A DNA stretch of 64,000 bases from Schistocerca nitens (taxonomy: Eukaryota; Arthropoda; Insecta; Orthoptera; Acrididae). The DNA is taken from positions 503,146,109-503,210,108 of the forward strand of contig NC_064614.1 in the NCBI RefSeq assembly GCF_023898315.1. Reading direction: 5' to 3'. A program made the position numbers and the translations under genes. Under the pieces are notes generated by a model. It saw only the letters and a program-made list of their open reading frames with translations. It was not told the DNA's origin and ran no database searches. Shown in pieces: positions 1-11,735 of this stretch. Position 1 is the first letter of the stretch. Each line of letters starts with the position of its first letter.

Positions 1-690
1 GGAGGCTCTGAATGAAGATTGAGTACCACAGCGCTCATCGTTTTGCCGCGCCAGAAAAACTCGACAGCCCGGTTTGCTGCACGTAATGGTTCTGCGACAG
101 CCCGCCTGGGACCTCTTTTTGACGCAGTAGACGATCAAGTCCAAGTTTTCTCTCGTGCCACTCATTCACAGTCGGAAAGTGGACAGAAATGCGGCTGGGA
201 TGGTGGTCTGTTCTGTGACGTTTCAGGATTTTTCTACCTACTCCGCAGTCTAGCTCTCTTACTCTCTAGCCCGCAACTCGGTTAAATTAACGCTAGCGTT
301 TTATCCATATGAAATACTGTACATATACACTAGGAGAATATACGTTAGAAACTCGAAATGATGACCATTTAGAGAGATCATTCGAATTGTGATAACCCAC
401 ATTATCAACGGAACCAAAAGGACGATGATAAGTTGAAATGTAGAGCGATACTTTTCAGGTACTTTATTATCCATCTATAGTCATCAATTTGTTACCCAGA
501 GAGTAATAAGTTAAAGCTAATGTTCCCTAATTATAAAGGCACAATTAGATTCGTGAAATCATACGCAACTTGTCCTCACATTCACTCATTCACACTGTTC
601 AAGCCGAATCGAAAGTGCACTCTTCAGTCAAATTAACGTGTCCTGTCAAAAGCCTGAATAATCACCATTCTGGAAGGTACTAATATGATG
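1..690. other. unassigned sequence
   Basis: Nothing recognisable. An 88-residue open frame at 19-285 on the plus strand has no family features and no neighbours to support it. The stretch is moderately AT-rich with no clear repeats. Confidence 0.5.
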
Positions 691-699
691 TGAAGCCAT

Positions 700-1395
700 A
701 CCGACACCAGTGTCGTGGCCAGGGGCGCTTGGTTTGTCGGTTGATGAACCACTGCGTGAACAACCTGGATGAGGTCCTCCTACAGATTCTCGATGGGGTT
801 TAAATTGCACACGTTTGGCCGTCTTGGTAAACTCATTGTGGTGTTCTTTGGACCACGCACGTATACAGTGAGTTGTGTGTCACATTGTATAGTCCTGCTG
901 CTATATGCAATAGTGCCAAGGAGAAACAAACTGCTTGTAGCGGTGGACATGGTTCCCATGGACAGATGTACCCTTGTATTGATGTACTGTGTCTTTCAGA
1001 ATGACGAGATCACTCAGGGAATGCCAGGAAAACATTCCCAAGACCATAAAGTTCCCTCCTCCGGCCTGGAATCTTTGATTTCAGACGTTCCACGCCGTAC
1101 ACACCAACGGCCATCCATCCAATGGAGCATAAAACTTGATTCATCTGAAAAGGTCAACTATCGCCACTCAGTGGACGTCAATTTGCGGTACAGGATCTCA
1201 AATTCCAGTCTTTGTCGTCGATGAACAGTAGTCAGCATGGGTGCGCGAACCGGGAGCCTTCTGTGGGAGTCTATAAGCAGCAAGGTTCACCGAACTGTCG
1301 CTGAGGACACATTTGATTCATCTGGATCGTCAGCTGCTAGACAGTTGCGCGTCTGTTCGCCTGCACACATCTCCACACCCGTCGTTCACCCCTGT
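700..1395 (-). mobile_element. Tc1-like transposon remnant, C-terminal and central transposase part
   Basis: Read on the minus strand this is a decayed Tc1/mariner-superfamily transposase. Near 1160-1120 it reads TFSDESSFMLHWMDGRW, matching the first catalytic Asp region (normally SDESRF). Near 815-790 it reads LNPIENL, matching the block that carries the catalytic Glu. Stops and frame changes interrupt the stretch between, so it is dead. The N-terminal part of the element continues rightward into 1380-1400, where the sequence turns into the 64-bp tandem array. A related copy on the plus strand lies at 55240-57865: its reverse complement matches 1380-1440 (shared CGTCGTTCACCCCTGTCAT). The left end of the element was not located. 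Confidence 0.7.
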
Positions 1396-2651
1396 CATCT
1401 ATGGTCCGTGCACAACACTGTTCCTCGGCGCCAATTTTGGTTAGCGCCATTTTTGCATGTATCTATGGTCCGCGTACAACACTGTGCCTCGGCGCCAATT
1501 TTGGTTAGCGCCATTTTTGCATGCATCTATTGTCCGTGTACAACACTGTGCCTCGGCGCCAATTTTGGTTAGCGCCATGTTTGCATGCATCTATGGTCCG
1601 TGTACAACACTGTGCCTCGGAGCCAATTTTGGTTAGCGCCATGTTTGCATGCATCTATGGTCCATGTACAACACTGTGCCTTGGCGCCAATTTTGGTTAG
1701 CGCCATTTTTGCATGCATCTATGGTCCGTGTACAACACTGTGCCTCGGCTCCAATTTTGGTTAGCGCTATGTTTGCATGCATCTATGGTCCGTGTACAAC
1801 ACTGTGCCTCGGCGCCAATTTTGGTTAGCGCCATGTTTGTATGCATTTATGGTCCATGTACAACACTGTGCCTCAGCGCCAATTTTGGTTAGCGCCATGT
1901 TTGCATGCATCTATGGTCTGTCATCTATGGTCTGTGTACAACACTGTGCCTCAGTGCCAATTTTGGTTAGCGCCATGTTTGCATGCATCTATGGTCCATG
2001 TACAATACTGTGCCTCGGCGCCAATTTTGGTTAGCGCCATGTTTGCATGCATCTATGGTCCGTGTACAACACTGTGCCTCGGCGCCAATTTTGGTTAGCG
2101 CTATGTTTGCATGCATCTATGGTCCGTGTACAACACTGTGCCTTGGCGCCAATTTTGGTTAGCGCCATGTCTGCATGCATCTATGGTCCATGTACAACAC
2201 TGTGCCTCGGCGCCAATTTTGGTTAACGCCATGTTTGCATGCATCTATGGTCTGTCATCTATGGTCCGTGTACAACACTGTGCCTCAGTGCCAATTTTGG
2301 TTAGCGCCATGTTTGCATGCATCTATGGTCCATGTACAACACTGTGCCTCGGCGCCAATTTTGGATAGCGCCATGTCTGCATGCATTTATGGTCTGTCAT
2401 CTATGGTCCGTGTACAACACTGTGCCTCAGTGCCAATTTTGGTTAGCGCCATGTTTGCATGCATCTATGGTCCGTGTACAACACTGTGCCTCGGCGCCAA
2501 TTTTGGTTAGCGCCATTTTCGCATGCATCTATGATCCGTGTACAACACTGTGCCTCGGCGCCAATTTTGATTAGCGCCATGTTTGCATGCATCTATGGTC
2601 CGTGTACAACACTGTGCCTCGGTGCCAATTTTAGTTAGCACCAGTTTTGCA
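1396..2651. repeat. 64-bp tandem repeat array (about 19 units) derived from a transposon
   Basis: Units start CATCTATGGTCCGTG and end TTTGCATG, with a period of 64 bp (for example 1460 and 1524). Three units are 78 bp because a 14-bp block at the unit start is doubled (at 1908, 2242 and 2384). The first unit is continuous on its left with the Tc1-like remnant. The last unit runs on into CATGCAC and a TA that carries the next transposon. Units differ by scattered substitutions only. Because 64 is not a multiple of 3, open frames pass through all three phases. They end at the TAG inside GGTTAGCGCC, which produces a ladder of 85- and 111-residue frames with repeated peptides; these are not taken as genes. 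Confidence 0.97.
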
Positions 2652-2662
2652 TGCACTGTGTA

Positions 2663-3721
2663 CACTGAGGTGACAAATGTCATGAGATACATCTTAATAA
2701 CATGTCGCACCTGCTTTGGACCAGCATAGTGCAGCAACCTGACGTGGCTTGGACTCAACAAGGCGATGGAGGTCCCTTGAAGAAATTTTGACCCATGATG
2801 CCTATATAGCCGTCCGTAAATGCGGAAGTGTTGCTGGTGCAGGATTTTGTGCACGAACTGATCTCTCGATTGTGTTCTATAAATGTTCGATGGGATTCAT
2901 GTCGGGCCATTAGGGTGGCCGAATCATTCGCTCGAATTGTCCAGAGTTTTCTTCAGACCAATCACGAACAGTTGTGGCCCAGTTATATGGCGTACTGCCA
3001 TACATAAAAATTCCATCATTGTTTGGGAACGTGAAGTCCATGATTTGCCGGATATGGTTTCCAAATAGCAATACATAACAAGTTCTGGTCAACGATCGAT
3101 TCAGTTAGACCAGAGGACCCAGTCCACTCCGTGTAAACAGCCCACAACATTATGCAGCCACTACAAGTTTGTTGGGTCAATGGTTCCTTGGGGTCTGTAC
3201 CACACTCGAATCCTACCATCAGCCCTTGCCAACTGAAATCGGGACTCATCTCGGCAGGCCACGGCTTTCCTGTCTATGGTCCAACCTATACGGTCACGAG
3301 GCCAGGGCAGGCACTGCAGGCGATGTTGTGCTTTTGGCAAAGGCACTCTCCTCGGTCATCTGTTGCCATATCCCATTGCCCCAAATTTTGACGCACTGAC
3401 ATAACGGATACCTTCGTTGTACATTCCACATTGATTTCTGTTGTTATTTCACGCAGTGTTGCTTGTCTGTTAGAAGAGACATCTCTAAGCATGCTCCTCT
3501 GCAGTCGGTGGTTAAGTGAAGGCCGTCAGCCACTACTTGGCCGTGGTAAGAGGTAATGCCTGAAATTTGGTATTCTCGGCACACACTTCACATCGTGCAT
3601 CCCAGGATAATGAAATCCTTAACGATTTCCAAAATGGAATGTCCCATACGTCTACCTCCAATTACCATTCTGCGTTCAAATTCTGTTAATCCCCGTCGTG
3701 AGGCAATAACAACGTCGGAAA
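2663..3721 (-). mobile_element. Tc1-like transposon, truncated at its 5' end
   Basis: The left end is a terminal repeat beginning CACTGAGGTGACAAATGTCA, preceded by TA at 2661-2662. On the minus strand the broken transposase shows, from right to left, an HTH region (3492-3286, with QATLREITTEINVECTTKVS), the first Asp block CRDESRFQLARADGRIRVW (3265-3205), the second-Asp region FPNNDGIFMYGSTPYNWAT, where the Asp pair is replaced, and the end of the protein near 2700. At 3721 the element stops inside its N-terminal coding region, next to a different Tc1 element on the other strand, so its 5' terminal repeat is missing. It is non-functional. It appears to have inserted just after the tandem array. 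Confidence 0.85.
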
Positions 3722-4661
3722 TAATGCTTTTCGTGCATCCACAGGACGTCGTGTTAGCCTCAAACTTTGCGCAATAGGCTGCATGATGCGCAACTTCACT
3801 CCCGACGTCTTTAGCGGAGTCCATCTTTGCGTCCACACCATGGAGCGCTGTACAGATGGGCCCAACAACATGCTGACCAGACCGCTCAGGATTTGCATCA
3901 CGTTCTCTTCACCGATGAGTGTCGCATATGCCTCCAACCAGACAATCGTCGGAGAAACCCGGTCAGGCTGAACGCCTTAGACACGCTGTCCAGCGAATGC
4001 AGCAAGGTGGAGGTTCCCTGCTGTTTTGGGGTGGCATTATGTGGGGCCGACGTACACCGCTGGCGGTCATGGAAGGCGCCGTAACGGCTGTACGATACGT
4101 GAATGCCATCCTCCGACCGACAGTGCAACCATATCGGCAAAATATTGGAAAGGCATTCGTCTTCATGGACGACAATTCGGGCCCCCATCGTGCACATCTT
4201 GTGAATGGCTTCCTTCAGGCCGACGCCATCGCTCGACTAGAGTGGCCAGCATGTTCTCCAGACATGAACCCTATCGAACATTCCTGGGGTAGATTAAAAA
4301 GGGCTGTTTATGGACGACGTGACCCACCAACCACTCTGAGGGATCTACGCGGAATCATCTCGAGGAGCGGGGCAATCTGGACCAACAGTGTCTTGATGAA
4401 CTTGTGGATAGTATGCTGCGACGAATACAGGCATCCATCAATGCAAGAGGATGTGCTACTGGGTATTAGAGGTATCGCTGTGTACAGTACAGTGCAGTAC
4501 CTGTGAAGATCTCGCTGTATGGTGGTACAACATGTAGTGTGCAGTTTTCATGAGCAATAAAAAGGGCGGAAATTATGTTTATGTTGATCTCTATTCCAGT
4601 TTTCTGTACATGTTCCGGAACTCTCGAAACCACGGTGATGCAAAACTACTTTTGATGTGTG
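3722..4661 (+). mobile_element. Tc1-like transposon, truncated at its 5' end
   Basis: This plus-strand element is of a different Tc1-like family from the one on its left. The transposase starts without its N-terminal HTH; the first readable block is HHVLFTDECRICLQPDNRRR (3880-3950, first catalytic Asp). Coding then shifts frame into 3919-4506. Beyond the stop are AATAAA at 4556 and a 3' terminal region that runs to about 4661. The 5' terminal repeat is absent because the element begins abruptly at the junction with the neighbouring minus-strand element. Confidence 0.8.
3919..4506 (+). pseudogene. Tc1-like transposase, C-terminal part
   Basis: A 195-residue open frame carries the catalytic core of a DDE transposase that would cut and paste DNA at TA sites. 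It shows GGGSLLFWGGIMWGRRTPLA, then FMDDNSGPHRAHLV with the second catalytic Asp, then SPDMNPIEHSWGRLKRAVYG with the catalytic Glu 34 residues later. The first Asp block lies in a different frame, so the gene is frameshifted near 3930-3960, and the N-terminal DNA-binding region is missing. The last 40 residues look decayed compared with the usual C-terminus. It cannot make an active enzyme. Confidence 0.85.
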
Positions 4662-4692
4662 TAATTCTCAGCGTTCTGGAATCAGGGTCTTG

Positions 4693-6520
4693 TCTACACC
4701 TACGTCTACGTCTACATAGATAGTCTGCAAGCCACCATGGTGTGTGTGGTCTAGGGCACCCTGTACCACTACCAGTCACTTCTGTTCCTATACTTGCAAA
4801 TAGTGCGTGGAAAAAACGACTGCCTATATTGCTCCGTATGAGCTTTAATTTCTCGTAGCTTATCTTCGTTGTCCTTACGCGCACTGTATATTGGCGGCAA
4901 CAGACTCGTTCGGCAATCAGCTTCAAATGCCAGTTCTCTAAATTTTATCAATATAGTTTCTCGAAAAGAACGTCGCCTTCCTTCCAGGGATTCCCATTTG
5001 AGTTCTCAAAGCATCTCCGTAACACGTGTATGTTCGAACCTACCGGCAAGCAGCCCGCCTCTGAACCACTTCGATGTCCTCCTTCAATCCGACCCGGTAC
5101 GGATCCCAAACACTCGAGATTTATTCAAGAACAGGTCGCACCAGTATCCTATAAGTGGTCCTTTCGTAGACCTCTCTTTCCTAAAATTCTCCCATTAAAC
5201 CGACGTCGATCATTAGCCCCTAACACAGTTCTCACGTGATCCTTTCACCTCATATCGCTTTGTAACGTCACGTCCAGATATTTAAACTACTTGACTGTGT
5301 CAAGCAGGACTAGTAATACTGTTTCCGAACATAACTGGTTTGTTCTTCTTAGTCATCCTCATTAGTTTACATTTTTCCATATTTAGGCCTAGTAGCCATT
5401 CATCACACCAACTGGAAATTTTGTGTAAGTCGTCTTGTATCCTCCTACAGTCACTCAACTTCGACAACTTACCGTACACTACAGCAAACAACCGCAGATT
5501 GCTGCTTACCCTGTCCTATGGATCATTTATGTATATAGAGAACAACAACAGTCCTATCACACTTCCCTGGGGCACTCCTGACGATATCCTTGTCTGTGAT
5601 GAATACTCGCCGTCGAGGACAACATACTGGGTTCTATTATTTAAGAAGTCTTCGAGCCACTTACATATCCGTGAACACATTCCATATGCTCGTAGCTACG
5701 TTAACAGTCAGCAGTGTTTTTCGGAAATCTAGAAACATGGAATCCGCCTATTGCCCTTCATCCATAGTTCTCAGTATATCATGTGAGAAAAGGGCAAGCA
5801 GAGTTTCGCACGAGCGATGCGTTCTAAAACCATGCTGATTCGTGGACGTAAGCTTCTCAGTCTCAAGAAAATTTAATCTATTTGAACTGAGAACATGTTC
5901 AAGAATTCTGCAGCAAACAGAAGCTACAGATTTTGCGGGTCCTTTCGTTTAACATCCCTATATGCTGGAGTCACCAACGTCTTTTTCCAATCGCTTGGGA
6001 TTTTGTACTGGCCGAAAGATTCACCTTAAATTCAAGCTAGGTAAGGGGCCATTGCCGTAGAGTACTCTTTGTAAAAAATCGAAATGGGATTCCATCCGGA
6101 TCTGGTGATTTATTTACTTTCAAATCTTTCAGTTGTTCTCTATGTCAAGGATGCTTATTACTATGTCGTCCACATGGGAGTCAGTCAGATGGTCTAATGA
6201 CGGTATGTTCGTACGATTCTCCTGTGTGAACTATTTCTTGAACGTGAAATGTGAAACTTCGGCTTTTGGTTTGCTATATTCAACTGTCACACCAGACTCG
6301 TCAACAAGGTACTGAATGGAAGCCTTAGACCGCTTAACAATTTTACAATTTCCTCGTGGTCTCTGCCATATCTTTTGCTACGGAGTGACGGTGGTAATTG
6401 TTGTATGCTTCGCGCATAGTTTTTTTTTCACAGACGCCTGAATCTCTTCTAACCTTCGCTTGTCGTCATTTGTGCGTTTCCTTTTGAACAGAGAGTGCAA
6501 CAGCAATTATTATTGCCTGT
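4693..6520 (-). mobile_element. LINE (CR1/Jockey-like non-LTR retrotransposon), 5' truncated
   Basis: The 3' end faces left and ends in short TCTAC-type repeats (4693-4720), as in elements with microsatellite tails. The minus strand encodes the end of a reverse transcriptase ORF with RQSFFPRTICKYRNRSDW (4830-4770). Upstream are SSWCDEWLLGLNMEKCKLMR (5430-5360) and, further right, the PQGS-type and palm regions in broken frames. The usual ADD catalytic box just before FAVVYGKL is deleted. Many frame breaks show that it is old. A better preserved relative lies at 24757-26090. The right end is an estimate. Confidence 0.8.
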
Positions 6521-9500
6521 TAGTGGAATGAGTAGATTTGTTTCTGCAATAAATCTGGTTCAAAATAGTCTTGCACTTCAGTTATTACTATTATAAATAT
6601 TGTTATTATTTTTTATAATAATTTTAGCATTATGACTGTTTAATAAAATAGGAATTTAAAATATTTTGATTGTGTATACACTGTACCAACACAAGAGAGG
6701 ACGTGAATGTATGATCTGCTGAGTTTAAATAAATAAATAGCACAGAAATGTTAAAAGTACGTGACAACAACGAAACATGCAAACATGATTGAATTCACAT
6801 GTATTAAGTAGTAGATAAGAAAGGTTGGAGTGCAGCCTGAATAATTAAATAATTAAATTGTTAGTTATTTTAACTGAAGAGCGTCTTTACTCGAAAGAGC
6901 TCCTGTTTACATTTTTAACAAACCTGCAGCAAAAGGCCTTGAAAACTTTAATTACATACATCGCTGTGGCGCTGGCCCGTAATTCATGGAGCCGAGCTCT
7001 GGATGAAATGTATAGCCTCTTGTAATTTTTAAGCATGTTTATCGTGGGAATGTACTTAATTTACTAAGTGCGGCCATTATATATCCGCAGGAGATGTAAA
7101 ACGTTTTCATACGTTAGGAATTTTACGGGTAAACTACAGACGTGTTGTTCTCGAATACAACTCGTAATGTTAGTCTCTTGCCAATTTGTCATATCTACAA
7201 CACGCGCACATTGGACTATAATTATATTTATTTTTAAATTAGAAAAAAATATTAAATCAAACCGTTGCCTGAGGTGCCAATTATATTTTTACTTCGACAG
7301 AAATGAATAAAAATCTGTAATTGAGATAACTTGCAACTATTTATTTAGAGGTTACCTGCATCAAACGCCTGAGAATAGTACAGTACGAACTCTTTGTCTT
7401 GAAACGTACTTCCAAAATAGCAGAATCAGAATTAATTAAATTCTGTACTTGGAGAAAAGTCCTTTTATTTATACTGTTGAAATATGTGCTATTTGTTGTA
7501 TTTCACTGCGCTTATTGTTACAAACGTGACAATACTTCGGTGTTTTAACATACGTGATTGATTCGATAGTGTGAAATAAATATATGGATGTTTATAGTCT
7601 GAGTTAGCCAACTAAAAAAGGCAAAAATGTGTGACAGAAGGTATAACAGGTGTGCCAAGGGAGAATTGTTCCACACTGAGCGACTATATTTTACTGTTAC
7701 CTAACAAATGAAAATGAGGTAGATAGTTGATACCTTTTCGCTAAATGTATTCCTAACATCGGAAAGACTGAGAAAACTTGAAACTGATGTGAAAAAGGAT
7801 GTCGTCCTATCTATCGCAGAATAAAAGAAAAGAAAGGTTCGTACGGCATTGCTGGCTGGGATATCCCGAGCGTTTGGATTAATCGCCAACTCCAAAAGTG
7901 TTTCTGCTCTCGTGCACAGTGGTCCTTTTCGTTGCGGATTGAGAGTATTGCGTTCTACGTGAATCTCTTAACTGTAGTTTGTTGCAATGGACGCGTATGT
8001 AGCATGGCGTCAGGTTTCTGTTGTTAGATAATGAGACAATGTTGAGGGTGAAATCCTAAGTCAGCACATGGCCTACTTCTCTGGTATAGCATCAAAGGTA
8101 TAGCAGAGCTTAATATTCCTATCCGACAGATGGACCGCATTCGACAGTGTCACATGCGAATCCCGGAAATCAGCATAAAGTAAAGTGAACACGAAATTCA
8201 CGTCATCTGCTCTCCTCCTTTTTTCGGCCAAATACACACAACAACAGAATACGAACCTAGCGTCACCGAGTCGTGAGACGCCACACAGGCATTCTTCAGT
8301 GACTTCCACTAAGGACCCACCCAAGAGCTGCGCGAGGGACACGTCTTTGGCTGCCTTCTAGTTAACTAGTAATCAATAAATAACTACTCTAATGATTAAT
8401 ACGGGAGTTATGGAACGGCGTTAACAATTAGTCCTTAGCCTACAGGGTACTGAACAGTTAGGGAAACAAAGCGCCCTATAAAAAGTTTCCGTTTGAGGGG
8501 TTGCTGCAGCGCATATGCAACCTAGCACGACTCTGATGCGTGTACATAAGCATCGACACGTAGTCAAGAGATTAATGTGGCGTTCGTGTCTTTCCGACTT
8601 GCCTGCCGTAAATGCGGATACGAGAAACATGGCGGCGACATTATTACCAAATGCGTCCAGACAGAAACAAAGGGCTGTTGTTCTTTTCTTGGCTGCCGAA
8701 GAACAAACACCAGTAGACATCCATCGGCGAAAGAAGAGTGTGTATGGGGCGGCACGTCTGTCGAAAATTACCGTTGTGGAATGATGCGACAAGGGGAGCT
8801 ACTGATTCCTGATAATTCAAGTGTAGTCCAGAACTATAAATTACAAAATTTGTGACCTACCAATGCTACATGATGTAACAGACAGTGTTCCATCTCCTGT
8901 TTCTCGTACAAATGTTTTCAAAATGCCACCGATCTGATTTTGCTAGATAAACTTTTGTCTTGAATCTGAATGATGAATCGCTTATGCCTTCTGGATTCCG
9001 AATGAATAGATGTCTGTGCGCCAGATGGTCCGATGGTGGTACGTAGACTCTTTATAAAACTGTTTTCTTTTTCTATTAGTGTAGATATTCTATGTAGATT
9101 ATTTTGCCTCTTAAACAACAATGCTTAGTTATTTCTAACACAAATAAAATTAAGTTAAAATATGAAGTACTATATTCGTGCCAATTTGTGTGCAACATTC
9201 AGTCTATTATTCTATGTAGATAATAGACTAAAAGAAAATAGCAAATAAAAAATAACGCATGTCTGCCGCTGCTTAACGATAAGCCACTTTCCCATATTGT
9301 AAATATCGTAACTCAGAAATTACGCCAACTCAAATAGGAGCTCTGATCTATCTCTACCATACTATCACACCCCCCATCCCCTAAAAAAGGCCTTGAAGGG
9401 TCGACAATTGCCGTCGGACGAGGATGCGCAGCAATCAGTTATGAACTTCTTCACGTAGCAGGGCACGATGTTTTACAAAACGTGTGTCCTCAACCTGGAG

Positions 9501-9786
9501 GGTCGGCAGTATGATTGCCTCAATACTCAGGGCTATTTTTCGTGCCTGGCTTACCAATTCTGAATTTTACGGAAACCCTTTGACGCTCCCTTCTATATCA
9601 AATTTTTACGTTTGCGTTTTCGATACACCCTGGCCATACAGATCCACGGAAAATTATTCATGTCACTTTTAAGCATCAAGTACTTTTTAAAATCGATGTA
9701 TCTTTGGCTGACAATGCTGAGGAGTCCCATAGTAGCTTTTCTATTATTTTTTAGGATATTCGTGTCACTTGGCTGCATTAGAACAG
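6521..9786. other. AT-rich unassigned sequence
   Basis: I recognise no gene or well-supported repeat in these 3.3 kb. The left part (6520-7560) is strongly AT-rich. Overlapping open frames on both strands at 8421-8855 (60-123 residues) have no family features and probably reflect local composition. A stretch near 7836-7900 faintly resembles the head of the SINE at 32643. A 28-bp perfect-looking palindrome lies at 9203-9230. Confidence 0.5.
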
Positions 9787-10421
9787 TTTATTAATTTGCT
9801 GCCGGTTCCGGCCAACGACCACAATCTTTCGCTTGAATCAAAGTCAAAAAACAGGAATGAGAACAAAACTTCAATGCATTAAGCATCATATAGATACGAA
9901 ATACGAAAACGTAACTTACGAAAAATTGGCACTACAAGTCATATGGCAATCATGTTGAACCATACAGTCGCATTAACTGTCAGTGCCATGAGTAATAATA
10001 CTAAAGACAATAATTTTCACACATCAGTAACCTTCCTCATACACACACAACAGGGAACTGTCCATATGTTGTCAGTATGTAGCCTAAGTAGCGAAAGCAC
10101 TTGTAGCCTCAAAGACAACACCAGCAAGATCTCCAGTCGATACGAACTTTTTAAGATACAAACAACCATAATTACAACATTTATACTACAGTCGAAAGTG
10201 AATAATGTACAAAAATCACAAGCATCAGTTATTTATGGTTGTATGGTTCAACATCATTGACATGTGACTTGCAGTAGCCAGTTTTTCGTAAGTTACGTTT
10301 TTGTATTTCGTGTCTCTATGACGCCTTGTATACTCAGGTTTTGCTGTCATTTCTATTTTCCAACGCTGATTCAGTTACCAGATAACGGTCGCTGACCGAA
10401 ACCCGTAGGAAATTAATAAAA
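9787..10421. mobile_element. foldback element with about 180-bp inverted arms
   Basis: The left arm (9787-9965) and the reverse complement of the right arm (10241-10421) match along their length. Shared words include CGTAACTTACGAAAAA and TGTTGAACCATAC. The loop is about 275 bp. Both outer ends carry TTATTAATT or its complement, so AATAAA points outward (10415-10420; complement at 9787-9792). Inside each end is a small self-paired word, GGTCGCTGACC at 10387 and GGCCAACGACC at 9810. The loop holds an open frame of 105 residues on the plus strand with no family features. The arms have diverged, so the element is not recent. It encodes no transposase and would have moved with outside help, if it moved as DNA. 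Confidence 0.85.
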
Positions 10422-11224
10422 TGTTCTAAGAACATGACGAACTTGAAGTATCATAAGCACAATTGTTTTGTGCAAATTTAGGGCAGCTAAGAGTTTCAGG
10501 TTTACTATGACGGTAGGGATGGTTTTGGAAGCATTAATTTTAGACTATTTTTTCCTTTCACTTTCGATTCGTAGTGATATTCGCAATAATAACGTTGAAA
10601 TTAATATTGTAGGGATTTAAAGTATATAGGGAACAGAATAATAAGAAGAGTATTGTTCGGATGACCATCGTTTTATTTGTCGTGACATACGTTTGGAACG
10701 TTGCATTACGTTGTCGCAGAACATGGATGGCTATCATAGCTCTATCCTACCAAAAATACTTGTACTCATAGTTTAATTCCTTCCCAGTCAACTGAAAATC
10801 ATGGCTGCTGTACCTTGTGTAGTATAGTCATAATAATTGTAAGTACACTACTGTTGTTGGTAAAAAAACTAGCAATTAAATTTTGCTGTGATGCTACTCT
10901 GCGTGTAACAAAGCCCTTGTGATTTATTCACCGGCTAGTCTTTTGGGAGTTTCAGTGACGTGTTCTAGTTTTTGTTTATTAAACACAACTGGGACTGCTG
11001 ACATCATCGTCGCTGTTTCCAAGTTAATAAATAATAACAGAAATTTGACACCTAGGTTGATGGCGATCATGCGTGGTATGCAACGCGATGTAACTATGGC
11101 AGCCACACTCTTCCTCTGGAGACGAACCTAGTGTTTTACTTACGAGACGTAAACAGCCAATATATTGGACAATAGGAGGTACACTCAACTTTGAAGCTGT
11201 TACTGGCAGAGGAGTGAGTCGTGA
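10422..11224. other. unassigned sequence
   Basis: AT-rich, no repeat or gene recognised. Overlapping open frames on both strands at 10919-11131 have no family features. Confidence 0.5.
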
Positions 11225-11360
11225 CCGGTTCCTGGATAGCTCAGTAGATAAAGAGTTGCTTTCGAAATGGTGACGGTGCGGATTCGCGTCCCGATTCGAT
11301 ACACAGCTTTAACCTTCACAACAGCGCCCTCTTCACTATAAAGCTAAAGATTCTTTCTAG
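11225..11360 (+). repeat. degenerate tRNA-derived SINE
   Basis: TGGATAGCTCAGTAGATAAAG resembles a tRNA 5' half with a pol III A box, and CCCGATTCGATACACAG resembles the B box and 3' half. The tail ACACAGCTTTAACCTTC parallels the body of the SINE at 60448-60642 (there ACACAGTTTTAATCTGCC on the minus strand). It is decayed and is not a working tRNA gene. Confidence 0.55.
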
Positions 11361-11735
11361 AACCAGTTAATAACTCAGAGTTGATAATTCGAGATATTGC
11401 TGTGTCCAAAATAAATGTCATTCAAGTAATCTGTATATTGGTAGCGTCCTTTTGGATATATTCTTATGCAAAGGAATTCGCATTAGCACGACATGGTAAG
11501 AACAAATCATGTTGTAAAAAATATGAGTTTTGTTTCTTTTACCGAGTCCTTTCAAGTGAGATATTTTATTTGATGGACGTACCGCATCGCCTCGTTGGTC
11601 ATAATGTCTTCTGAAGTAGCATCGCATAGACAGGAAGTGAAATTACAACACAAAACAAGGAAACATTCTACACATGCGATAGAATGACTATTCAATGTGA
11701 TAAATTTTTATGGTACGGTATCCTTCCACAGTGTA
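11361..11735. other. unassigned sequence
   Basis: Nothing recognised. Short overlapping open frames only. Confidence 0.45.

Noticed and set aside
1237-2574. Ladder of open frames with repeated peptides in the tandem array
   Set aside because: The 64-bp period passes through all frames and each frame ends at the same TAG. The peptides are a by-product of the repeat, not a repeat protein.
1396-2651. Regular repeat that could be mistaken for a CRISPR array
   Set aside because: Units abut with no spacers, and the context is eukaryotic transposons.
7836-7900. Possible head of a family 4 SINE
   Set aside because: Only about 35 bases resemble the copy at 32643 and the match fades at once.
8421-8855. 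Overlapping open frames of 60-123 residues on both strands
   Set aside because: They overlap each other in several frames with no motifs, which fits local low stop density rather than genes.
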